The notes under the pieces were generated by a model. It saw only the letters and a list, made by a program, of their open reading frames with translations, was not told the DNA's origin and did not search any database. Shown here one piece after another: positions 51,011-64,000 of a DNA stretch of 64,000 bases (position 1 is its first letter; every line of letters starts with the position of its first letter). Source of the stretch: Siphlonurus alternatus (Eukaryota; Arthropoda; Insecta; Ephemeroptera; Siphlonuridae); the NCBI GenBank assembly GCA_949825025.1, contig OX463784.1, positions 20,578,761-20,642,760 of the forward strand. Direction: 5' to 3'. The translations under genes and the position numbers were made by a program.

Positions 51011-53735
51011 AGAGAGAATTTTATCGTTTAGGATACAAGCCAAATAAAAATATAATTCATAAAAAAAAACATTTATTTGTTTAAATAATTTTTATTCATT
51101 AATTTTTTATCTTTTTATATAATGAAGTGATTTTTTTTATGTACTTGTTGGATATGACCCTTCTTTTATATTCAAATTATATCTTTAAAAATAATTTTTT
51201 TTATTGTTTTGCATAAATTAGCCTATATTATATATAACAATGTTTCTTTCAAAATGTCCAAATTCTTTTGAAAATTCAAATTTATGTCAGTGAAATTTAT
51301 TATGCAAGAGATTATAATATACGTACGTTCTAACAAATCTCCCTAAATGTTGTTTAAGTGAGCATTACATGATTAATATTTCGTTTTGTGACACGAATTT
51401 TTTCCCTCCCTTTTTTGTAACTTCTATCACATACATTAATTTATTCATAAATGTTTCTTATAAATGGTCCGTCAACCATTTTTACATCAAGTTTTCTAAT
51501 ATAGTATTACCTTGATATATTTTCTGTATTATTTTACGTTATATTATAAGCAATATTCACGACCATACATAATTAATTATAACAAATTAACACACAATTA
51601 CACTTCCAACATGGCTAATATTTAAAAAAATATGTAATTTCTAATTTATAAATATTTTAAAATAACAATAATATACCTTTGGAGACAAAAGATTTAATGC
51701 ATACTGCATACCATTACTTTTTATTCACTGCAAAAAGTTCTAAGTCATTAAAAAAAAAAATAAAAACGATACTCTCAAAAATAACTAAACTATAAAGGTT
51801 AATGTTCCTATATCAAATAACACAGCTCGAATTCTCTCACCAATGCAAAAAACATGTAATAATAATTGAAGTAAAGATTTTTTATATATAAATCTCATCA
51901 GCAAACTGGCATTATGTATATATAAAAGTACTTTAAGGATTACATTGCGAGAAGTTTTATTTCAGTTCAATAGTCTTCTTGTGTTAAGCTTCGATTGATC
52001 CTTCCGTTAACAGGCTGTGAATTCTACCGCAAACACAATCTAGGAGAGAAGCTTCTCTAGTGATCTCACAGATGGAGTCACAGTCACGTATTTCATAGAC
52101 TTTATAAAAAGGTTACGATATAAAAATAAAGGTAAAAATAAATTTCCTGATTTATTTATGTATTAGTTATTTTTGTAATAAAAATGTGTATATATTTAAA
52201 CACAAATTCATGATAGATCTTACAATAAAAATATTATATAATATGTAAAAAAAAAATGTACATAATGTATATATTTCAAATTATGCAAGTGCATATTTGG
52301 CTAGCAATTTCTTAATATGTAAAAACACAACTTGGTAACAAAATTTTACACCTGTAATCGACAGTGGTTTTGACGATGCAATTTTGCTATATAATGCGGG
52401 TAAATTTCTATATATTATATTAAATAAAATAGTAGAATTAAAAGACCAAAAACTCCTGATTCCCTAATCTCCCTAAAATTTAACATTGTTTTCTTAGTAT
52501 ATTTTTTCTTTGTATTTTTTCACGTGTATAAGTCAAAATATATAAGCTTAAATTTTCATTTTTTTTTCTCACAACAGCAAAAAAACAAAATGTGATTTAT
52601 GATGACCATTAGTGTGCCAGCGAAAATATATGGAATATTTTACACTAGCTTTGTAGGCATTCATGATATAAGCAAAGTTTTTCTTGATATCCTTAAAGAT
52701 TTTGCTTTAAAAAAAAAAAAAATATAATCATGTACAATATTTAAAAGAAACAATTATTTTTTTGTTTTTATTTACTTTTTTTAAAGTTAAATATATTAAT
52801 GTTTTTAATTACGAAACAGAATTTTCATTAGTATTTTTTTTTACTAAATAAACAACACATTTTTAAATAAATACAAATTTGTAGATTACTGCATTCAGCT
52901 TCGTAAGTAGCGTATTGTTTCATAACTGTACCTCTCAGAATAAGAAGGGGTAATAATTTTAAATTTATAATTGTTTACAAAATTTAATTATTGCATTATA
53001 AAACAGTGAAGTCGAATAGAAATGCTTGTCGATTATATTTGATTAATAATCCATATTATCGTACACAGACTGATAAATGGATAGTATCTACAGAATTAAA
53101 ACAATATTTCAAGCTATCGATGAAAAATTGTCTGCTGAATTTCCCTATTGATAATGCATTATTACTATGTTCATATATCTAACTCAAAATAGTATAAAAA
53201 TAATATGAATGCTTCCCCCTTAAAAAAAAATATTAAAAACCTAAGTAAAGGGAAAATAACGTACTGTGTATCATAGGAATTTTAAGAATTTTTGTTACAT
53301 TTTTTTACATACGTTTATGTCATGACAAAAATACTACAAAAAGGGAGTTTCAACATTTTCCAAGTTCTTATAATCCTTTGTTACCATATGTCATAAATGC
53401 AATCAGTTTTGTGACATCTGTTAAATTTGTATGCATTCAGTTACAGACTTCACCACAAATCTAGTTAGCTGCAATAGACGCAATGCCACACGTAATCAAT
53501 GTACACAAACATTACCCTTACATTGTGGATTTGTGGGCATATTCACGTAATTTATGGAACTAAAATATAATAGGACAGACTAGACTCTTCGTACATTCTT
53601 TAAAATTTTGATTTTTTTCTATCTCTTGGGGCTGCTTCTTAATCAAATAAACCGACTGTAACGTTCAAGTTGTTCTGAAGAGTACATTTAAGTAATATAT
53701 AATGCATTTTTCAAGGTAACACCCCTATGAGCTCG
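51011..53735. other. AT-rich DNA, no gene seen
   Basis: A mildly less AT-rich patch at 51990-52085 contains GAGAAGCTTCTC, but no convincing exon boundaries. The 63-codon frame at 52991 has AT-driven composition. Confidence 0.5.
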
Positions 53736-53739
53736 ATGC

Positions 53740-53880
53740 AAGGTAATGAGTAGGGATAAGGAAGATAAAGGATAGTGGCTATGGCCTGTTATACGTTTCC
53801 AAGCATTCGTTGCAAATGAGGTGAGACTGAGGGAACCGTGGAAAACCTCAGTCATGATCCTCTATTTTTTTTTATCAATT
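53740..53880 (-). mobile_element. SINE 3' fragment, minus strand
   Basis: Plus-strand 'gtggctatggcctgttatac', 'gaggtgagactgagggaacc' and 'gtggaaaacctcagtcatga' are the complement of the shared SINE tail. Head absent. Confidence 0.78.
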
Positions 53881-54379
53881 ATGCTACAATCCAATAAAAA
53901 TACGCATTGAATTTCAAAATATATTTTTATTAAACAATTTACAAATTACATTTTTTTTTCATTGTCCTGAAAATAAATTTTATGAATGAACTTCTTTAAA
54001 TTCACTATAGTCCTTTTTACTTACAAGAAACACCGCAACAGACTTTAAAAATCAATTTAAATTCACGCACAACGTCTAACAGTGCATTTTTTGCTCCCTT
54101 GTGTGTAATGAAGGTTGAAGTTAACACTGTTGTGAGTAGGGCAAACAATGATAAATCTGAAGAGGGTTGGAGCGAGAGAGCTTTTAGCTAGTAGTCTGAT
54201 CTCTATGGGTCTCTACGGAGTAGCAACACTTTTTTTATTGTCAGATATCATTATGTAGTAAAAAGTACCTAACTTTCAAAATAAAATATTTTAATAAATA
54301 AAAATATTGTGACAGTTGTTTCACATAGAAATATAATATCCAAGTGTTTCACTAACCGATTTCAGTGCTAAAATCAATG

Positions 54380-54506
54380 GTACAGTCGTCACCTCAGAAA
54401 ATTTCTCTTTGCAGCCTTGTCAATCACCATGCCTCGTAAGAATAACACAGGGCATGGTGATTAACAAGGCTGTAAGAAGAAAATTTTCCAAGACGATGAG
54501 TGTACA
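54380..54506. mobile_element. Small foldback element, ~127 bp
   Basis: GTAC at both ends. 'gcagccttgtcaatcaccat' then GCC pairs with GGC plus 'atggtgattaacaaggctgt'. The spacer is 'tcgtaagaataacacag'. Solitary arms of the same sequence lie at 56246-56302 and about 62427-62462. The 63-codon minus-strand frame begins inside it. Confidence 0.75.
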
Positions 54507-55288
54507 CAAATAAATTATACAAGAATTTTTTTTTTTATATAAAATTCTAGTACTAAATCTGATAAAAAAAAATTCGATAATTTGGAGTGGAAAAATATTT
54601 TTGAAGAACAACCTAATTGGTGCTTGTAAAACTCAAAAGCCCAGGACATAAAATTCGTAAAATTCCTTGTGACTACATCCCCAATAATATTAAGTTTGAA
54701 ATTAACTGTATTTATTTGTGGGTATACACCCTTATCTATAGTGTATCTTGAAGAAACATTGAGAAAGTTTGGACATATGCCACTCGTGTAAACTTTAGTT
54801 ACAATCTGTGAGTGAGGTCAGATAGCCAGCAGCAAGCTGACGCTCTAATAACAACAATGGCCAATGTTGATAGTTGGGAAGTAGCCAACCAAGGTGTGTG
54901 CACACTATCGATTGTAACTTTAAGATTTCTGTAAGGTCAATTTTGAAACTTGCTCCTCTTATCTTTTTAAGGGTTTTCGGACACCCTAGAGTGAATGTGT
55001 CAGTCTCGGCCTTTACTGACCACCCTTCGTCAATGTCTAACTAAGTTCTGTTCCTAAAAGTTAAACAGGTTACACATACGGGAAATTAATTAAAGGAAGA
55101 AAAAAATAAATAATAAATTATCCGCTGTCTTATTTGTACCAAATTTAACATTTTCTCATGCTGAAAATTATTATCCTTAATTAATAGTATTATAAAAACC
55201 TGCAGCTGATATTTTGGCGTCTTTCTTATACCTCCCAAACACATCTCATTTCATCCTAAATATCTCACTTAATATCTAATTTCTCTAA

Positions 55289-55603
55289 TGGACAATTTGC
55301 ATGACATTTTTTTATTGCAGAAATGGATAGAGGGTGCAAAGTTATGCCACTCTGAATTTTTTCAGATTTTTTAAAGACCGGGAACTATTTTTTAAAAATT
55401 ATTGAGTCAATTTTATGACGTCACGAGAAGTCTGTCCTTAAGAAAAGGATAGGCGCTAAACGCCCGTGACGCCATAAAACTGACTTTTAATAATTTTTTA
55501 AAAATGGTTCCCGCTCTCAAAAAAATCTGAAAAAATTCAGAGTAGCATAATTTGGTACCCTCTATCCATTTCTGTAATAAAAAAATGTCATGCAAATTGT
55601 CCA
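55289..55603. mobile_element. ~314-bp foldback MITE family, copy 6
   Basis: Tips are TGGACAATTTGCATGACA and complement, as in the copy at 31909. The core has ATGACGTCACGAG on the left and GTGACGCCATA on the right, so one GACGTCA is mutated. Confidence 0.92.
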
Positions 55604-55747
55604 TTATTTAATTATCTAATTTCTCGTTAAAAATGAGAATATAATGGAGACTAAATTTCAAATATTTCATCATAAATAAAACAACATTATATTGTGTCAT
55701 ATAGAATTATGCATGTACCAGGATTAAAAGTAATGAAGGAAGACATA

Positions 55748-55894
55748 AAAAGGGGCATTCACAAAGCCTTAAGGCCACAATTAAGGCTCAATAATTTAAG
55801 ACCAGAAATTTTGGGTCTAAAAAACACGTCTAAAATCAAGCCTTAAATCATTGAGCCTTAAATGTGGCCTTAAGACTTTGTGAATGCCCCTTAA
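55748..55894. mobile_element. Foldback MITE, ~147 bp
   Basis: Ends are AAAAGGGGCATTCACAAAGC and near complement. Arms carry 'cttaaggccacaattaaggc' and a mirrored 'ccttaaatgtggccttaag'. It shares the GGGGCATTCACAAAG tip with 3931-4109, but the internal sequence differs. Confidence 0.87.
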
Positions 55895-56245
55895 AAAGAA
55901 TAAAAATATTACATTTTACTTTACCGTAGAAATACAAGCTAATTTGAATAATTTGAGTTATATTGTAACTCATGGCTTCAATGCCACTTTGTTATGGTGC
56001 CATTATGGTGCATAGAAGTGGTCCTCACCCTCAAAATTATCATATTTGATATGCATAATTTTTTATCATTAATTCTTTTTCTTTGTGAATTTATTTTATT
56101 GTATTTAATTCTTTATTGATTGATATGGCTAAAATAAAAATAATAATATAATATCCTAAATAGCTGCAACCAGCAATACTATTATGCTCAACAAGTTGCA
56201 TATCTATCAGGCTGAAAATTATACGGCAGGTCATTTTAGCTTCGT

Positions 56246-56302
56246 ACACCCGTTGCATTGGAAAATTTCTAACTTGCAGCCTTGTTAATCACTATACTTT
56301 CT
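56246..56302 (+). mobile_element. Solitary arm of the 54380 foldback family
   Basis: 'attggaaaatttctaacttg' plus 'cagccttgttaatcac' matches one arm of 54380-54506, including a 5' GTACAC. No opposite arm follows. Confidence 0.6.
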
Positions 56303-56415
56303 GAATTATTCAAAATGCTGAAAGTATTTTGTTCAATTATTATGAAAGTAATAACATTAATAACATATTAAAGTAAGGAAAATGACGTGCTTATAACATA
56401 ATTTCATATAATAAT

Positions 56416-56508
56416 ACATGTCGGTGTTTAATACGGATCAGTTGACGACGCCTTACAAGAATAAAATTATCCTTCATCAACGGATCCGTATTAAATACCA
56501 TCACATGT
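56416..56508. mobile_element. ~93-bp foldback element, copy 1
   Basis: ACATGT at both ends. 'ggtgtttaatacggatca' pairs with 'cggatccgtattaaatacc'. The centre is 'acaagaataaaattatcc'. A related copy is at 58771-58880. Confidence 0.8.
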
Positions 56509-56625
56509 ACGCAGTTATTGTAACAACATACCATCTACAACAAAATAAAAGGTCCAATATCTAATTTTTACCCAGTCAAGTGACAGTTCTCCCGAACCTG
56601 TGTGACATTTTGTTGTCTGTTTCAG

Positions 56626-56734
56626 TGTCCGACTTCACACAGCAGCTGAGTGTGATCTACGAACAACATGCCGAGGAGCTGCAACATTTGGTCGAGGGCT
56701 ACAGGAAGAAGAATGCCGAGCTGCGTAAAGAAAG
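56626..56734 (+). CDS. Internal coding exon of an unrecognised, probably coiled-coil, protein
   Basis: The acceptor is 'tgttgtctgtttcag' and the donor is AAG|GTACGT. The 109-bp exon keeps one open frame, entering with two bases of a split codon and leaving with two. The peptide runs SDFTQQLSVIYEQ, HAEELQHLVEGYRK, KNAELRKER. It is strongly charged, with Leu, Ile, Val and Tyr spaced in a helical, heptad-like way, and has no Pro or Cys. The exon is much richer in G+C than its flanks and uses G/C-ending codons (CTG, GAG, AAC), unlike chance AT-rich frames. The protein family was not identified, and the neighbouring exons are not visible within 5 kb. The frame extends upstream to 56580 only by running through the intron. 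Confidence 0.72.
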
Positions 56735-57464
56735 GTACGTTAAATATATTAGGAATATTTTTGACAGGACTTTTTAAATAAATAATTTAATTTTTCATGT
56801 TCCTTGGAAAAATATTATATTAACAAAAACTGTTAAGTTTAATTGAAATTAGAATTACGCAGGCTATTGATGTAGAATTTTGTATAGTTTCAGCCACTGC
56901 TGTGAAATAGGGTCTTTGCATCATGGTGCTTTGTTACTATCCACACCCATTATTTTTTTTATTAATTTTCATGTATGTAGTGTGGTGAAATATAATAAAA
57001 AATTAATATGTTAATTAAAATTATATTTCATTCGAGCTCTTAATAATTGGCTTAAAATTTTCTGATTAATTATGGCCAACCCTCCCCCCTGGTTATATAG
57101 TTTAATATTTAAATTTGCAGCTATATTCAAATTTGTGTATTTTTAATTATTCGAAGAATGCAGGAACGAAAATTATTTACTGTGCTGTAATATTTCTTGA
57201 CGGTGTAGAAAATATAATATGTTTGAATATTGTTTATCATATAAATGGTAAGTAGCGAATGCATTATAAACAGATGAGCTCCCTAAATGTTATTTTTAAT
57301 GGAGGATTTGGAATCTTTATACTATTAGCTGTAGTAGACAATTACCAACAAAACAGACACATCATTTTTCTAACTTAATATAGACAATAAACTAAAATGG
57401 ATTTAAATATTATTTATTATTTTATTTTTGTTCAAAAATAATATAAAGCAGTGACGTATACAGT
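56735..57464. other. Presumed intron, AT-rich
   Basis: Follows the GTACGT donor of the exon at 56626-56734. No further exon was seen in this stretch. Confidence 0.45.
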
Positions 57465-57655
57465 CCAATTAATTTTATATTTCTTCTGGAAGTAGCCAGA
57501 AGTATGAAGTTTGTAGCTCTTCTGTTTGTAAGTCAGTTTCGAAATATTACAGTGCTTTGAAGTAGGATTACTTGCCTTTGAATAAAATTGTAACTCTGAA
57601 ATATGAATAAGGAAGACCTTACACTTCCGACGACATCGAGAGAGAATATCATGGA
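57465..57655. mobile_element. TTCCGG-tip MITE, copy 2, inverted relative to copy 1
   Basis: 'gaagtttgtagctcttctgt', 'ttgtaagtcagttt' and 'ctgaaatatgaata' match the reverse complement of 31493-31690 along most of its length. The terminal GGAAGTAGCC motifs are partly eroded. Confidence 0.75.
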
Positions 57656-57768
57656 AATTTGACTAATTTGTTTGAAAATTTTACAACAATGAATCACTTA
57701 ATGTCCACATCTGCAAGAAAACAGACGGACTAAAGTTGGGACTTGAGAAAGTCCAAGTATTGCAGAAA

Positions 57769-57980
57769 TTAGGGCTGACTCACACAGGATCGTATGATTT
57801 AGCAGCGCAAGGTTTAAAAAGTAAGAACCTATGAGATCAGGTGTAGCCACGCACGTAGCTTCGTATCGTACCATGTTATCTCTGTATCGTACGCCTTCGT
57901 ATATGATAAGAAATTTAGAACCAGTTCTAAATGAGAAATGTATGATCGCAGAAATACGATTGTGTGTGCGACCTGCCTAA
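57769..57980. mobile_element. Diverged MITE, ~210 bp
   Basis: The left end TTAGGGCTGACTCACACAGG continues to ATCGTATGA. The right end, reversed, reads TTAGGCAGGTCGCACACACA then ATCGTATTT. Internal TCGTATCGTAC motifs repeat. A TTA/TAA target site would suit PIF/Harbinger, but this is not certain. Confidence 0.55.
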
Positions 57981-57984
57981 TAGT

Positions 57985-58765
57985 AACAAATTTAAACAAT
58001 ATACTATAAAAAAATTATTTTATAATGACTATAATATATCGTTTCATATAAAAAATTTAAATAAACAAATTGTATATCATGTATCATTTACATGATAATC
58101 TGTCACACTATATGATATATTTACTTATATCTTGTATTATACCAATATATCTGTTATTTACCTAAGAAGGAAGGCTATATATTATATTGCATATATTTTC
58201 CAATAATTCTTCTTTAACATACTTGATTCAATACAAAACATATAAATCTTTTTCAATAGTAAATATTTCTTTAGAATTCTTACATCAGATATCTATCTAC
58301 TCAATTGGATTTACTTCAAGATCAATTTTTTTTTATCTCAAACTTTATTCTTTAATACACTGTAAAAAATTAAATATGGAATTTATATTATTACAATTTT
58401 ATTCCAGAATTGATGTAAAAATTCTAAAATTTATGACATTTAATTTGTAAGAAAATGTACAAACCTAGTGGCAATGATTTAAATGATAAAAGGTAATAAC
58501 AAAATAATTCACAAGCGGATTTGAGGATTATAATAAATTAGTTACCTTTCCTTTTCTCTATACATTTGTCTCTTCATTCATAAAAAAATATAATTTAAAA
58601 TATACATCACAAAAATAATGCAATGTAATATCATTCTAGAAATAGGTATATAGTTTGATGTCATTGACAAAAGAAAACTCGTATATATTATATATTACAG
58701 TGCATAACATCATATATTATATATAAGTATTTAATATATGATGTTATTTGTCTTGAAATTTGATT
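57985..58765. other. AT-rich DNA, no gene seen
   Basis: The 87-codon frame at 58187-58450 is rich in Ile, Phe, Tyr, Ser and Lys as expected from AT-rich chance; no motif seen. Confidence 0.55.
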
Positions 58766-58770
58766 CAATC

Positions 58771-58880
58771 ACTACGTTCACATGAAGGTGTTTAATACGT
58801 ATCTGTTGACGACGCTTCATAAGAATAACATTATCCGTCATCAATAAATTCATATTCAACACCGTCATGTAAACATAGTG
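58771..58880. mobile_element. ~110-bp foldback element, copy 2
   Basis: 'cactacgttcacatgaaggt' pairs with 'accgtcatgtaaacatagtg'. 'gtttaatacgtatctgttga' and 'cgacgcttcataagaataac' match copy 1 at 56416-56508. Confidence 0.75.
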
Positions 58881-58884
58881 AAAG

Positions 58885-59812
<928 letters not shown>

Positions 59813-60249
59813 GTACAATAATGCGAGCATAAACTAAGGCCCATTCAATGCCTGATGAACAACAAGATAAGATTTTTGTTGTATTCTAATTATGTTTCAT
59901 ATGATATGATATGATATGAAATATTATGATTTAATATTTCAACTAAAATTGCTTTTTAAATATTAAATCATAATTATAATTAACAAGAAGAAAAAAGATC
60001 AGGAAGTAAAATACTCTAGATACTGATTTTTGTAGATCTTCAACATTATTCAATTTGGAGATGTTCTAAAATGGTTAAAGACATCATGTTCCTAAAAATA
60101 TTTAAAATTTCTAATTTATTTTTAGATATGTAACTCAAATCAGACATTTGTATCAAAATGTGTTCCAATGATTGTATGATAACTTCACAGAGGCAACGAA
60201 AACAATATGTTTTATTATTATACTGTGTGTGATGGGCAGATTAGATAGA

Positions 60250-63734
<3,485 letters not shown>

Positions 63735-63735
<1 letters not shown>

Positions 63736-63825
63736 TAGCGTTGATTTAACGTCATCTGAACCATTAATATTTTTTTGGACAAAGGAAAAGGTTCGTGACG
63801 TCAAATCAACACTTATAAGTCAATA
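63735..63825. repeat. Imperfect hairpin, possible small MITE
   Basis: 'gcgttgatttaacgtcatct' then 'gaacc' pairs with 'ggttcgtgacgtcaaatcaa'. The spacer is about 35 bp. Confidence 0.55.
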
Positions 63826-64000
63826 CGACAATATTACCCATGTGTTTTTGTTTTGATTCTTAAATGATTAGCCTGCCCGAGCTTCGTTTCCAAGAAATAT
63901 TATCCAAAAGATTTAAGGCTAGATTTAGAGATCTTTATTTTGAGTCTTAGCAATTGTGTCTAAAATCGAGTTTTAAAAAATGTGTTCTTAAATTGAGCCT

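Noticed and set aside
54785..54930. Possible small inverted repeat (GTTACAATC ... GATTGTAAC)
   Set aside because: Arms of only about 15 bp with a ~100-bp spacer and no second copy seen. Too weak to call.
58187..58450. 87-codon frame near the exon
   Set aside because: Composition is typical of AT-rich chance frames, with no heptads, domain or GC rise like that of the exon at 56626.
63911..64000. Possible left half of a MITE related to 55748-55894 at the window edge
   Set aside because: AAGGCT and GAGCCT words are suggestive, but the element would extend beyond the window and the tip is not visible.

Overview
The window looks like intergenic or intronic DNA from an AT-rich arthropod nuclear genome, most likely an insect. 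The evidence is very high A+T, long GA/CT and AAAT microsatellites, 5S-rRNA-headed and tRNA-headed SINEs sharing one 3' body, many short inverted-repeat (MITE or foldback) elements, and a GT/AG-bounded exon. There are no bacterial-type operons, rRNA genes or CRISPR arrays. The species cannot be fixed from this sequence alone. Almost every open frame of 60-120 codons is a by-product of satellites, microsatellites, SINEs or AT-rich DNA.

Layout. 1-3 kb: SINE fragments and a putative 2.1-kb terminal-inverted-repeat element (320-2464) that holds a 5S SINE and a 0.63-kb near-perfect palindrome. 3-13 kb: AT-rich DNA with two small foldback MITEs, an (AAAT)n and a (TC)n block, a Tc1-like MITE, two back-to-back SINEs and two more SINE copies. 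13.17-31.0 kb: one 17.8-kb satellite complex. It has a left array of ~125/150-bp monomers (family A), then 26 head-to-tail ~413-bp monomers (family B) in a higher-order pattern, then a shorter A array in the opposite orientation. Diverged terminal inverted repeats bound the whole. 31-64 kb: AT-rich DNA with at least eight foldback/MITE families. One ~314-bp family has six copies. Also here are a tRNA-headed SINE, a tRNA-Ala-like relic, five dinucleotide blocks and a GC-rich island at 50.88-51.0 kb.

The only credible protein-coding segment is a 109-bp exon at 56626-56734 (+). It has a polypyrimidine-AG acceptor, a GTACGT donor and a charged, probably coiled-coil, peptide of about 36 residues. 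Its gene is not recognised. The GC-rich island 5.7 kb upstream could be its promoter or first exon, but that is speculative.

The most unusual structure is the 17.8-kb complex. Inverted A arrays flank a B array with higher-order repeats, both families carry GGGACA/TGTCCC palindromes, and the edges look like transposon termini. This resembles a giant Foldback-like element whose interior has expanded as satellite DNA. All coordinates and copy counts come from reading by eye, with no alignment software.
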